Below are positions 16,020 to 24,402 of a stretch of DNA of 40,848 nt, piece after piece. Made by a program: the position numbers and the translations under genes. Each line of letters begins with the position of its first letter. Position 1 is the stretch's first letter. The notes below the pieces were generated by a model, which saw nothing but the letters and a program-made list of their open reading frames with translations, searched no databases and was not told the origin of the DNA. The stretch lies in assembly GCA_017430985.1 (NCBI GenBank), contig JAFRLZ010000067.1, positions 1 to 40,848 of the forward strand, written 5' to 3'. Origin of the DNA: Oscillospiraceae bacterium. GTDB lineage: Bacteria > Bacillota > Clostridia > Oscillospirales > Oscillospiraceae.

Positions 16020-17762
16020 ATGGATCAGCTGCACAATCCGGTCCCGCATCCCGCGGCGTCGAAACAAACGGTCGAATCCGTGCTCGCGCATGTGAGCAGC
16101 GTCGGCGACAAGCTCGTGTCGCTGCTGTCCGGGCTCCTGGCTGCCTGCCTGATCCTCTATTCCAGCTATGTGCTGTACGACACGGCCTACACGCAGGTCA
16201 ATGCCGGCAACAGCTGGGAGCTGCTGCAGTACCGGCCCGACGTCATCGACGACGGAGCCGCGCCGCTTTCTGGCAGCCTGGCCGCCGTCAACCGGGACTA
16301 TCGGGCCTGGCTGACCATGTACGGCACGAACATCGACTATCCCGTCATGCAGGGCGGAGACGATCTCTACTACGCCTCCCATGACGTGTACGGCGAGATC
16401 AGCCTGACCGGCGCGATCTACCTGGCCGCCGCCAACGGCGGCAATATGACCGACGGCTATAATGTGATCTACGGTCACCACATGGACAACGGCGCCATGT
16501 TCGGCGCGCTCGACCGATACCGCGACAGCGATTACGTCGCCTCTCACCGGGGAGGCGTCATCGTGACCAACAGCGGCGTCTACGATCTCACGGTCTTCGC
16601 CGTCGTCGATACCGACGCCTACGAGAGCGCGATCTACAACGTCGGAGATCGGAAGGACAGCGTGCTCACGTTCCTGCAGGCGCCGTCCGGCGGCAGCACG
16701 GTCCACTATTTTGATGAAGCCACGGGCCGGGCCGCGGACAAGATCCTTGCCCTCTCCACCTGCGCCTCGGCCGACACCAACGGACGCCTGGTCGTCCTCG
16801 TGGCCATGAACAGGCGCGATCTGATCACGCTCGACGCGACCGGCTACGGCCAGGTCTATGACGGCCGCCCGCACGGCCTGCAGAACGTTACGACGAACTA
16901 TCCCGACGACGCCGTCATCGAATACAGCACGGACGGCGGCCGGACCTGGACGACGAAGCCGCCTACGCTCACGAATGCCGGTACGCTCACGGTGCTCATC
17001 CGCGCGACGAGCGAACTCTACGGCACGGTCGAGACGACCGAGATCATCCAGATCAACCGCGCGCCTCTGATCGTCACCGTTCACGACGCGACCAAGAGCG
17101 CCGGCTCGGAGGATCCGTCCTTCACCGCCACGGTGACCGGTCTGGTGGATGAATTCCAGCCGGAATACACGATCAGCCGCCCCGGCGCGGGACGCGACGA
17201 GGACGAGGGCGTGTATGAGGACGCGCTCATCGCCGAGGGCGAGGCGATCCAGGGCAACTACACCGTCACCTATGTCCCCGGGGACTTTACCATCACGGAG
17301 GAGCATTCCGTGATCCATGAGCCGGATCCGCCGCTGACCCGCCATTTCAAGCCGACCGGCAGCAGCGTGAGCGGAAACAGCTGGGCGCTCGTCAATCTGC
17401 TCAGTCTGCTGGCGACTGTCTATCTGTTCCTGCCCTTGGCGCACCTGCGGGAGAAGTACGGCCGCGCCTCCAAGATGCGCCGCTGTGACGAGCAGGGCGG
17501 CAGGCCCGACGGCCTGCGTTATGAGCTCGAGCGCTTCCGCCGCCGCTTCCGCATCGGCGTGGGCGGCGAGCTGATCGACTCGGTCGCCGCCATCGTCGCC
17601 TTCATTCTCACGGAGGATATGCGCGCCCCGATGATCCTGATCGACGAATGGACGCCGCTCATGCTCCTTCTGCTCGGCGTCTGCTGGATCCTCGACATCC
17701 GCCTGATCCGCTACCGTGCCAAAGAAGAGGAAAAAACCGAAACGACCGCCGTCGGTGTCTGA
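16020..17762 (+). CDS. srtB: Class B sortase fused to MBG-like domains and C-terminal membrane segments
   Basis: A 580-residue membrane protein. An N-terminal helix (about residues 35-57) is followed by a class B sortase domain (about 75-265) with YPVMQ, catalytic H153 (YGHHM), C248 (LSTC) and R256 (GRLVVL). Unlike ordinary sortases it continues with two MBG-like/Ig-like modules (about 265-430, including VTVHDATKSAGSEDPSFT and GNYTVTYVPGDFTI). Three more hydrophobic segments follow (about 455-476, 513-532, 542-562) before a charged tail. Sortases join pilin subunits by cleaving between Thr and Gly of the sorting motif; the SAPTG and ISPTG motifs upstream are the likely substrates. It lies 45 nt after the SipA-like gene, with AAAGGAGG 8 nt before the ATG, and is probably cotranscribed with it. 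A terminator follows. Confidence 0.88.
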   Translation: MDQLHNPVPHPAASKQTVESVLAHVSSVGDKLVSLLSGLLAACLILYSSYVLYDTAYTQVNAGNSWELLQYRPDVIDDGAAPLSGSLAAVNRDYRAWLTMYGTNIDYPVMQGGDDLYYASHDVYGEISLTGAIYLAAANGGNMTDGYNVIYGHHMDNGAMFGALDRYRDSDYVASHRGGVIVTNSGVYDLTVFAVVDTDAYESAIYNVGDRKDSVLTFLQAPSGGSTVHYFDEATGRAADKILALSTCASADTNGRLVVLVAMNRRDLITLDATGYGQVYDGRPHGLQNVTTNYPDDAVIEYSTDGGRTWTTKPPTLTNAGTLTVLIRATSELYGTVETTEIIQINRAPLIVTVHDATKSAGSEDPSFTATVTGLVDEFQPEYTISRPGAGRDEDEGVYEDALIAEGEAIQGNYTVTYVPGDFTITEEHSVIHEPDPPLTRHFKPTGSSVSGNSWALVNLLSLLATVYLFLPLAHLREKYGRASKMRRCDEQGGRPDGLRYELERFRRRFRIGVGGELIDSVAAIVAFILTEDMRAPMILIDEWTPLMLLLLGVCWILDIRLIRYRAKEEEKTETTAVGV

Positions 17763-17793
17763 CAGTGGTTCAGATCTGTGAGATCCCGGAAAA

Positions 17794-17832
17794 CAGCCGG
17801 AGAGGCGTGTCAGCTTCTCCGGCTGAATTTTT
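17794..17832 (+). terminator. Terminator of the pilus island
   Basis: CAGCCGGAGA (17794-17803) pairs with TCTCCGGCTG (17816-17825), 12-nt loop, followed by AATTTTTG. It lies 31 nt after the sortase stop. Confidence 0.8.
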
Positions 17833-17878
17833 GCCCCGAAAGCGTCAAAAAACTGTGGAAAAACGGGGAAACAGGGGT

Positions 17879-17884
17879 TATAAT
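17879..17884 (+). promoter_or_regulatory. -10 box of the PilC/PilT operon
   Basis: A perfect TATAAT, about 42 nt before the first start codon of the operon. No good -35 box is found 16-19 nt upstream (the best is a TGTGGA-like stretch), so the promoter may be weak or need an activator. Confidence 0.55.
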
Positions 17885-17925
17885 TAGATGATGATTTTCA
17901 ATCATGGCGATGGGAGGTGAAATCC

Positions 17926-18867
17926 TTGCGACGAAAAACGCTGCCGGCCCTGCTGCTGGCTGTCTGTCTGCTGCTGAGCGGCTGCAGCGGCTCGGCCGAA
18001 CCCTGGAAGGGCGGCATCCCGCAGCGGCAGCTCGATGCGGCGCGGGATCCGGATTTTGTTCCGTACGAAGCGCCTCCCTTTGCCGAGTCGGCCTATCACC
18101 CGGAGCTGGCCGAGGGAAACGCCGCCGCACGGGTCGACCTGTCTGCCGTCGGCGAGGGCTATGTCGCCGTCTCGGCAGTATCCTCGAAGCGGCTGAAATT
18201 CCAGGTCATCAAGGATGAAAATACCTATAACTACGATCTCGCCTCGGATGGGACGCCCGCGGTCTTTCCGCTCCAATGCGGAGACGGAAGCTACACCTTC
18301 CGCGTCATGGAGAACGTGTCGGACAACAAATACGCCCCGCTGTACACGACGGAGTGCCGGGTAACGCTGCTCGACGAGTTTCAGCCCTTCCTGCGTCCGA
18401 GCGCCTATGTCAGTTACAGCGCCGAATCGGCCTGCATCAAAAAGGCTGCGGAGCTCGCGGCAGGATGTGAGGACAAGCTGGATGTGGTGAGAGCGGTGTA
18501 TCGCTGTATCTGCGGCGGCGTCAGCTATGACCGCGAGAAGGCGCAGACCGTGCGCTCCGGCTATCTGCCAAACCCGGACGACACGCTGACAACGGGCAAG
18601 GGGATATGCTTCGATTACGCCGCGCTGACCGCAGCGATGCTCCGGAGCCAGGGGATCCCCACCAAGCTCATCACGGGCTATGTCGCGCCGAACGATCTCT
18701 ATCATGCGTGGAACATGTTCTATACCGAGGAGAGCGGCTGGGTGACGGTCAGCTTCGAGGTCAGCGAGGACAGCTGGAACCGTCTGGACCTGACCTTCTC
18801 CGCCGGCGGCGCCGGGGCCGAGTTCATCGGCGACGGCAGCCACTACACAGACCTGTATGTCTACTGA
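17926..18867 (+). CDS. Transglutaminase-like lipoprotein
   Basis: A 313-residue protein with a lipoprotein signal peptide (lipobox LLSGC within the first 23 residues), so it should be anchored on the outer face of the membrane. A middle region of unclear fold is followed by a transglutaminase/papain-like domain with a plausible triad C228 (GICFDYA), H260 (YHAWNMF) and D288 (RLDLTF). Such domains act as peptidases or cross-linking enzymes; the substrate is unknown. The start is TTG at 17926, 8 nt after GGGAGG; the upstream in-frame GTG at 17917 overlaps that site. It is the first gene of the operon and only 15 nt before pilC, so a role in processing or anchoring the pilus-like machine is a fair inference. 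Confidence 0.8.
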   Translation: MRRKTLPALLLAVCLLLSGCSGSAEPWKGGIPQRQLDAARDPDFVPYEAPPFAESAYHPELAEGNAAARVDLSAVGEGYVAVSAVSSKRLKFQVIKDENTYNYDLASDGTPAVFPLQCGDGSYTFRVMENVSDNKYAPLYTTECRVTLLDEFQPFLRPSAYVSYSAESACIKKAAELAAGCEDKLDVVRAVYRCICGGVSYDREKAQTVRSGYLPNPDDTLTTGKGICFDYAALTAAMLRSQGIPTKLITGYVAPNDLYHAWNMFYTEESGWVTVSFEVSEDSWNRLDLTFSAGGAGAEFIGDGSHYTDLYVY

Positions 18868-18882
18868 CGGGAGGGAAACGAA

Positions 18883-19926
18883 ATGAGCAAAAAACGATTG
18901 GACGAACTCGGCGTAAGCGCCTTTTGCGAGAGCATGGCCATGATGATCCAGGCCGGCATCCAGACCGACGAAGCCGTCGCCCTGCTGCAGAGCGAGAACC
19001 GGGACGGAGGTATGCTGGAGCAGGGCCTGAGCGAAATGAAAACGCTCATCGAGCAGGGAAGCGGCCTGGCCGAGGCGATGAAGAGCGTTGAGATCTTCCC
19101 GGACTTTGCCGTGCGCATGATCGCTGCCGGCGAGAGCTCCGGCCGCCTGGAGGACGTCCTGTTCCGTCTGGCACGCTATTATGCCGAGCAGAAGACCATC
19201 TCCGAAAAGCTGCGCGGAGCGGTGACCTATCCCGCCGCCATGCTGCTGCTCATCCTCGCGGTCCTGACCGTGATGCTGACCATCGTGCTGCCCGCCTTCC
19301 GCGCGGTGTACGATCGGCTCACGGGCAGTCTGGCCGCCTCCTCCTACGCCTATATCCGCTGGGCGGGCGTGTTCTGCACCGTCGCGCTGGTTATGATGGC
19401 GCTGCTGGCCTGTGCGCTGCTTGTCGGCCTGCTGCTCTGGAAAAGCGGCAGGCGCGCCGCGGTGGAGGCCGTGCTTGAAAAATTCCCGCGCTGCCGCTCC
19501 ATCCTGGAGACCAACGCGCTCTTCCGCTTTACCTCGGCGACGGGCACCTTCCTCGCCAGCGGCGAGATGCAGGACGAGGCGGTGCTTTCGAGCATCCCCA
19601 TGGCGGACTATGGGCCGGTCGAACAGAAGCTCAAAAAGCTGGCCGGACGAATGGAGGAGGGGCACAGCCTTGCGCAGGCGGCCTATGACGAGCAACTCTT
19701 CGAGCCGGTCTACGGACGCATGCTGCTCGCAGGCGAACGCAGCGGCGGGCTCGAGCATGTGCTGGGCCGCCTGACGGAGCTGTTGGAGGAGAACAGCGTC
19801 CAGCAGGTCGACCGCCTGGTCGAGATCGTCGGCCCGGCTCTCTCCGGCGTGCTGATGCTGACCATCGGGCTGACGCTCATCAGCGTGATGCTGCCGCTCA
19901 TCGGCATGATGAACGCGATCGGATAA
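18883..19926 (+). CDS. pilC: Type IV pilus/type II secretion inner-membrane platform protein (PilC/GspF family)
   Basis: A 347-residue protein with the duplicated GspF layout: a cytoplasmic helical domain (about residues 8-115, with AAGESSGRLEDVLFRLARYY) and membrane helices (about 118-145 and 160-190). A second copy of the helical domain (about 205-305, with LLAGERSGGLEHVLGRL) and a C-terminal helix (about 318-345) complete it. GspF/PilC proteins form the platform that couples the cytoplasmic ATPase to fibre assembly. The length is somewhat short of the usual 400 or so residues. GGGAGGG precedes the ATG. It is in an operon with the transglutaminase-like lipoprotein, several small membrane proteins and PilT. 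Confidence 0.9.
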   Translation: MSKKRLDELGVSAFCESMAMMIQAGIQTDEAVALLQSENRDGGMLEQGLSEMKTLIEQGSGLAEAMKSVEIFPDFAVRMIAAGESSGRLEDVLFRLARYYAEQKTISEKLRGAVTYPAAMLLLILAVLTVMLTIVLPAFRAVYDRLTGSLAASSYAYIRWAGVFCTVALVMMALLACALLVGLLLWKSGRRAAVEAVLEKFPRCRSILETNALFRFTSATGTFLASGEMQDEAVLSSIPMADYGPVEQKLKKLAGRMEEGHSLAQAAYDEQLFEPVYGRMLLAGERSGGLEHVLGRLTELLEENSVQQVDRLVEIVGPALSGVLMLTIGLTLISVMLPLIGMMNAIG

Positions 19927-19939
19927 GGAGGGGAGCGCG

Positions 19940-20257
19940 GTGTATTCTGACCGGGCAAAGCGAAAGACAGGCTGGCTCGTTCTGGCCTGTGCGCTCTTGC
20001 TTCTGGCGCTGATTCTGGCGCTGAGCTTCGGCCGCTCCGACCGGGACATCAGCGACGAGAGCGCGGCTGCCATCCGCGAGACGGTGCGCCGCAGCGCGCT
20101 GCAATGCTATGTGGTGGAGGGCATGTACCCGCCCGACTTGCAGTATCTGGAGAACAATTACGGCCTGCAGATCAACCGGGAGGATTTCTATGTAGTCTAT
20201 GACTGCTTTGCCTCCAATCTGCCGCCGACGATCCGCGTTGTCCCGAAAGACGCATAA
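19940..20257 (+). CDS. Small single-pass membrane protein of the PilC/PilT operon
   Basis: A 105-residue protein with one membrane helix (about residues 11-30) and an acidic extracellular domain containing MYPPDLQYLENNYGL and two cysteines (in LQCYV and YDCFA) that could form a disulphide. I do not recognise a family. GTG start at 19940 after AAGGAGGGGAG. It lies 13 nt after pilC, so it is translated as part of the same operon and is probably a structural or minor-pilin-like component. No prepilin peptidase motif is visible. Confidence 0.72.
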   Translation: MYSDRAKRKTGWLVLACALLLLALILALSFGRSDRDISDESAAAIRETVRRSALQCYVVEGMYPPDLQYLENNYGLQINREDFYVVYDCFASNLPPTIRVVPKDA

Positions 20258-20278
20258 GAGAGAAGGGAGGAACTGCCG

Positions 20279-20746
20279 TTGAAACAAAAAAGAACAAACC
20301 CGATCCTGCCCTTTGCGCTCGGCGTCATGGCGCTGTTTCTGGCCGGATTCCTCCTGCTGGTCGTGTTCGGCGCGCGGAGCTATCGGGACGTGGTCGACAG
20401 CCAGTACGACAACATGGACGACCGCGGCCTGACGGCCTATCTCGCCGCAAGCGTCAAGGCCAACGACAGCCGCGGCGCGGTGAGCGTCCGGGACTCGGAA
20501 TACGGGACGGTCCTGGTCGTGACGGACCGGGAGAGCGGCTATGCGCTGCGCTTCTATCGGTATGAGGGGCAGCTCGTCGAGGACTTCGCCCGCGCGGAGC
20601 AGCCGCTTGCACCTGAAGAGGCGCAGGCGATCGCCCCGACGGAGAGCTTTCGCGCGTCGCTCAGCCCGGAGGGCTTTCTGGAGCTGAGCACCGACGCCGG
20701 GCGCACGCTCCTGAGCCTGCGCAGCGGAGAGGAGGGCGAGCCATGA
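20279..20746 (+). CDS. DUF4860-like membrane protein of the PilC/PilT operon
   Basis: A 155-residue protein with one N-terminal membrane helix (about residues 10-32) and an extracellular part carrying GLTAYLAASVKAND and an alternating beta-like pattern. This pattern resembles DUF4860 proteins, which occur in clostridial operons with PilC-type genes; the assignment is from memory of the pattern, and its function is unknown. TTG start at 20279, 8 nt after GGGAGG. Its stop overlaps the next start by 4 nt (ATGA). Likely a pseudopilin-like or scaffold part of the fibre system. Confidence 0.72.
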   Translation: MKQKRTNPILPFALGVMALFLAGFLLLVVFGARSYRDVVDSQYDNMDDRGLTAYLAASVKANDSRGAVSVRDSEYGTVLVVTDRESGYALRFYRYEGQLVEDFARAEQPLAPEEAQAIAPTESFRASLSPEGFLELSTDAGRTLLSLRSGEEGEP

Positions 20747-21186
20747 AAAAGCAGCAGTTGACCTCCTTTTATCTGGAAGCGCTCCTGCTCGTTATCATCT
20801 TCGTGGCGATGATCCTTGTGCTGACGGGCGTGTTCGGCGCGGCGCGCGCACAGAGCGCGTCGGCCCGCTGTCTGACGAGCGCGGTCGGCCTTGCGGCCAA
20901 CGCGGCGGAGGCCGCCACCGAAGCCGAAAGCCCGGAGCAGGCCGCTTTGCTGCTGGATGAAGGCGGCAATGTGAGCGTGACGGGCGGACAGCTGCGGGCC
21001 TGTTACCGGATCGACGGGAAGCCCTGCGGCGAAGCGGAGGCGGAGCTCGTCCTGACGATGTCCTGGGAGACCGACGAGCAGGACGTCTCTCTTGTGACGA
21101 GCCGGATCGCCGTCTTCCGCGCAGACGCGGAGACGCCGGTCTACGCGCTGGAGACGGCGCGCTGGCGGAAGGGGGCGGCGGCATGA
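20743..21186 (+). CDS. Prepilin-like membrane protein of the PilC/PilT operon
   Basis: A 147-residue protein beginning with a short basic leader (MKKQQLT) directly followed by SFYLEALLLVIIF. The glutamate then falls at the position of the conserved E5 of type IV prepilins, although the usual Gly-Phe cleavage site is absent. The rest is extracellular and has two cysteines. It overlaps both neighbours by 4 nt (ATGA at each end), so translation is coupled. A minor pseudopilin is a fair guess, but the leader is degenerate and no prepilin peptidase gene is in the window. Confidence 0.7.
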   Translation: MKKQQLTSFYLEALLLVIIFVAMILVLTGVFGAARAQSASARCLTSAVGLAANAAEAATEAESPEQAALLLDEGGNVSVTGGQLRACYRIDGKPCGEAEAELVLTMSWETDEQDVSLVTSRIAVFRADAETPVYALETARWRKGAAA

Positions 21187-21581
21187 AGCAGGTACCGATC
21201 CGGCTGGGCCCCCTGGCCATCTTGCTGACGGTGATCAGCATCTGCCTGACGATCCTTGCGATCCTGACCTTCACGACGGCGCGGGCGGACCTCCGTCTGG
21301 CGGAGAAATACGCCGAGACCGTGCAGACGCGCTATGCGCTCGAACGGGACGGACAGCGCTATCTGAGCCGTCTGAACGCGGGGGCGGAGACTCCGCCCGC
21401 GCCGGATGAAGACGGCGTGCTGCGGACGGAACTGGAGCGGGACGGCTCCCTTTTGCACATCGGGCTCGTCCCGGACGGCGCAGGCGGCTATGAGACGGTC
21501 GCCTGGCAGCAGGAAAAAATCTGGGAGCAGGACGACACGATCGAGAACCTTTGGAGCGGAAGCTTCGGAAAGGAAGGCTGA
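21183..21581 (+). CDS. Small single-pass membrane protein upstream of PilT
   Basis: A 132-residue protein with one membrane helix (about residues 9-31) followed by a helical stretch (ADLRLAEKYAETVQTRYALE) and an acidic C-terminal part. I do not recognise a family. Its start overlaps the previous stop (ATGA) and its stop lies 2 nt before the pilT start, so it is tightly coupled to both. By topology it resembles small membrane alignment or minor components of type IV pilus systems, but no motif proves this. Confidence 0.7.
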   Translation: MKQVPIRLGPLAILLTVISICLTILAILTFTTARADLRLAEKYAETVQTRYALERDGQRYLSRLNAGAETPPAPDEDGVLRTELERDGSLLHIGLVPDGAGGYETVAWQQEKIWEQDDTIENLWSGSFGKEG

Positions 21582-21583
21582 GC

Positions 21584-22642
21584 ATGGAAATACTTGAGAT
21601 CCTGCATCAAGCGATCGACGCCGGCGCGGCGGACGTGTTCCTGGTCGCCGGCCTCCCGGTGACCTTCAAATGCGGCGGCCATCAGCAGAGGCTGGAAAGC
21701 GGCATGCTGATGCCCGACGAGATCAGAAGGCTCATCAACGCCGTATATGAGATCAGCGGGCGCGAGCGCAGCAATCTGGAGCGCGGCGCGGACGACGATT
21801 TTTCCTTTGCCGTCCCGCAGCTGGGCCGCTTCCGCGCCAATGTGTTCCGGCAGCGCGGCAGTCTGGCCGCGGTGCTCCGGGTGATCCGCTTCGGCCTGCC
21901 GGACCCCGTCAAGCTCGGCATCCCCGACAGTGTGCTGTCGCTGTCGGAGAACAAGAAGGGCCTTGTGCTCATCACCGGCTCGGCCGGCACGGGAAAATCC
22001 ACGACCCTGGCCTGCATGATCGACCGCATCAACAAGAGCCGGGACTGCCACATCATCACGATGGAAGACCCCATCGAGTACATCCACCGGCATGACAAGG
22101 CCATCGTCACCCAGCGCGAGATATCCATCGACACACCGGGCTATCTGGAATCGCTGCGCTCGGCGCTGCGTGAGAGCCCGGACGTGATCCTGCTCGGCGA
22201 GATGCGCGACTATGATACGATCTCCGCGGCCATCACGGCGGCGGAGACGGGCGTGCTGCTGCTGAGCACGCTGCATACCAGCAGCGCGGCCAACACCATC
22301 AACCGCATCCTCGACGTGTTCCCGGCCAATCAGCAAAAGCAGGTGAAGATCCAGCTGGCGCAGATCCTCAAGGGCGTCGTGTGCCAGCAGCTTGTCCCGT
22401 CCACCGACGGGCGGCAGCTGCCGGTCTTCGAGATCATGAAGACCACGACGGCCATCCAGAACATGATTCGGGAGGACAAGCTCCATCAGCTCGAATCGGC
22501 CATGCAGGCCGGGGCGGCCGACGGCATGTGCACCATGGACGGCAGCCTCCTGAAGCTGTACAGGGAAGGGCGGATCACGCGGGACACGGCGCTGCTGTCC
22601 TGTGTCAACTACGAAAACATGGCCAAGCGTCTCGGACTGTGA
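21584..22642 (+). CDS. pilT: PilT-family type IV pilus ATPase
   Basis: A 352-residue cytoplasmic secretion ATPase. An N-terminal PAS-like domain (about residues 1-100) precedes the RecA-like core with Walker A GSAGTGKS (132-139), Asp box TMEDPIEYIH, Walker B LLGEMRD (near 205) and His box STLHTSS. The C-terminal motif TTAIQNMIRE corresponds to the AIRNLIRE motif of PilT retraction ATPases. The start is ATG 21584, 2 nt after the previous stop, with AAGGAAGG upstream; a longer in-frame start at 21551 would overlap the previous gene. PilT normally powers retraction alongside PilB, but no PilB is in this operon, so it may be the only motor here or work with a distant PilB. Confidence 0.92.
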   Translation: MEILEILHQAIDAGAADVFLVAGLPVTFKCGGHQQRLESGMLMPDEIRRLINAVYEISGRERSNLERGADDDFSFAVPQLGRFRANVFRQRGSLAAVLRVIRFGLPDPVKLGIPDSVLSLSENKKGLVLITGSAGTGKSTTLACMIDRINKSRDCHIITMEDPIEYIHRHDKAIVTQREISIDTPGYLESLRSALRESPDVILLGEMRDYDTISAAITAAETGVLLLSTLHTSSAANTINRILDVFPANQQKQVKIQLAQILKGVVCQQLVPSTDGRQLPVFEIMKTTTAIQNMIREDKLHQLESAMQAGAADGMCTMDGSLLKLYREGRITRDTALLSCVNYENMAKRLGL

Positions 22643-22652
22643 GGTGGACGGC

Positions 22653-23906
22653 ATGAAAATGACGGAAGACAGGGAAAACGTCCTGTATGTGCGGATGCTG
22701 GGCGGCTTTTCCGTTCGGTGGAACGGGAAGCTGATCGCCGGCGGCTCCAAGGCAAACGGCTCTCAGTTCGCGTATCTGCTGCAGATCCTGATCCACAACC
22801 GGGACAGCGGCGTGACCCGCGACCGGCTGGAAGAGCTCCTGTTCGAGGACCGCGACATGAGCAACATCCACCACGCGCTGCAGAGCGTGATCTACAACAC
22901 GAAGAAGAAACTGGAGCAGGCCGGGCTCCCGCCGGTCAACTATATCGAACAGCGCAAGGGCGTGTTCTTCTGGACGAAGGAGATCCCGCTCACGGAGGAC
23001 GCGGCGGATTTTGACGAGCTGTATCGCCGGGCGGCGGAGACGGAGGACGAGGACGAGAAGCTCGCGCTGTATCTCGACGCCTGCCATTGCTACAGCGGAG
23101 AATTTCTGCCCATGCAGGCCGGCGTGATCTGGGCGGCGCGGGAAGCGCGGCGTTACCGGGAGGCCTTCTGCGACTGTATGGAGCACGCCGCGGATCTGCT
23201 GCGGAAGCGGCAGGACTTCTTCCAGATGGAAGAGCTCGGCCTGTACGCGGCCAAGGTCGACCCACTGGCGGACTGGGAGCCCGTGACCATGGAGGCGCTC
23301 GTCTCGATGGGGCGCAACGAGGAGGCGCGCAAGCTCTACGAGGACACGGTGGATTATTATTTCAACGAGCAGGGGCTGCGGCCGTCCAAAAAGCTGATGG
23401 AGCAGTTCAAGCGGCTCGGAGAAGAGATGATGCATCGGTACGCCGTGCTCGACCAGATCCAGGGAGAGCTCACCGGCAAGAACGATACGCACCCCGGCGG
23501 CTATCTCTGCACCTATCCCGTGTTCCAGGGCATTTACCGCATGGTGGAGCGCATGCTGGAGCGCGGCGGGCAGTCGGTATATCTGATGCTGTGCACGGTG
23601 GTGGACGGCAAGGGGAACCCCATGAGGCCCGGCCCGGTTTTGGATACGCTGAGCAAGCGGATGGGCGACGCCGTGCGGCACACGGTCCGCCGCGGCGACG
23701 CCATGACCCAGTACGGCAAGGGCCAGTATCTGGTCCTGCTCGTGAACACGACGCGTGAAAACTGCACCGTTATCCAGAAGCGCATCAACGACCGCTTCAT
23801 TATCGGGCGGCAGCGCTCCTCGATCCAGTACTACGTCAACAGCGTGTTCTGGGAGCCGGAGTTCAAGCAGACGGATAAAGCGCAGCGGCGGGAGAAGAAC
23901 GGATGA
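22653..23906 (+). CDS. BTAD-type transcriptional regulator with GGDEF-like C-terminal domain
   Basis: A 417-residue protein. The N-terminal winged-helix-like domain (about residues 8-110, LYVRMLGGFSVRWNG to the Trp-containing beta hairpin) is of the OmpR/SARP type. It is followed by a BTAD tetratricopeptide-like domain (about 115-265, with VTMEALVSMGRNEEARKLYE). The last 130 residues resemble a degenerate GGDEF fold (RRGDAMTQYGKGQYLVLLV), without the catalytic GGDEF. The start is ATG 22653, 10 nt after pilT, with GAGGTGG upstream; an earlier in-frame ATG at 22602 lies inside pilT. Operon position suggests it regulates this operon or answers its state. Whether the C-terminal domain binds a nucleotide is unknown. 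Confidence 0.8.
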   Translation: MKMTEDRENVLYVRMLGGFSVRWNGKLIAGGSKANGSQFAYLLQILIHNRDSGVTRDRLEELLFEDRDMSNIHHALQSVIYNTKKKLEQAGLPPVNYIEQRKGVFFWTKEIPLTEDAADFDELYRRAAETEDEDEKLALYLDACHCYSGEFLPMQAGVIWAAREARRYREAFCDCMEHAADLLRKRQDFFQMEELGLYAAKVDPLADWEPVTMEALVSMGRNEEARKLYEDTVDYYFNEQGLRPSKKLMEQFKRLGEEMMHRYAVLDQIQGELTGKNDTHPGGYLCTYPVFQGIYRMVERMLERGGQSVYLMLCTVVDGKGNPMRPGPVLDTLSKRMGDAVRHTVRRGDAMTQYGKGQYLVLLVNTTRENCTVIQKRINDRFIIGRQRSSIQYYVNSVFWEPEFKQTDKAQRREKNG

Positions 23907-24388
23907 CGAAAACACAGTGGTATATCGGCGCGCCCAACGGCGTGGTCCTCTGCGTGGACAGCATGGAAAGCGGCCGGCCGAAAGGACGGCTGTATCACAG
24001 CTACCGGGAGGAGCCGCAGCTTTTCGGCACCGCCGAGCAAATGGTCTTCCTGATGGAGGAGCTGTACGACTCGCTGAATTTCCCGCACCCGGGCACCAAC
24101 GAAAGAAGCTTCGCGCCGCCGAAAAAAGCGGGCGCGCATTTTACAGAGAGGGACAGGATCATGAAAGACGATGCGCTTTTGAGCAAGCACGGAGACCTCG
24201 GAACCTTTATCGTCCGCGTCCAGCACCGGCAGAACAGCAGCTGGCAGGGGCGCCTCACCTGGATGGAGCAGGACAAGACCATCAACTTCCGCTCGATCTG
24301 GGAGATGATCAAGCTGATCGAAAGCGCGGTGGATACCGTCAGCGGCCCGGAGGAGGAAGCCGCGGAAGAACCGCGCTGGAACGACTGA
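23903..24388 (+). CDS. Uncharacterised protein, last gene of the PilC/PilT operon
   Basis: A 161-residue soluble protein that I do not recognise. It has no signal peptide or membrane helix. Two parts can be seen: an N-terminal region with WYIGAPNGVVLCVDSM, and a C-terminal region with GTFIVRVQHRQNSSWQG followed by LTWMEQDKTINFRSIWEMI and an acidic tail. The start codon overlaps the stop of the BTAD regulator (ATGA), so the two are translationally coupled and probably work together. The C-terminal part, with its Gln-Gly-rich strand and tryptophans, could be a small beta-sheet ligand-binding or partner domain; this is a guess. Confidence 0.75.
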   Translation: MTKTQWYIGAPNGVVLCVDSMESGRPKGRLYHSYREEPQLFGTAEQMVFLMEELYDSLNFPHPGTNERSFAPPKKAGAHFTERDRIMKDDALLSKHGDLGTFIVRVQHRQNSSWQGRLTWMEQDKTINFRSIWEMIKLIESAVDTVSGPEEEAAEEPRWND

Positions 24389-24402
24389 GAGATCTTCAGA
24401 AT

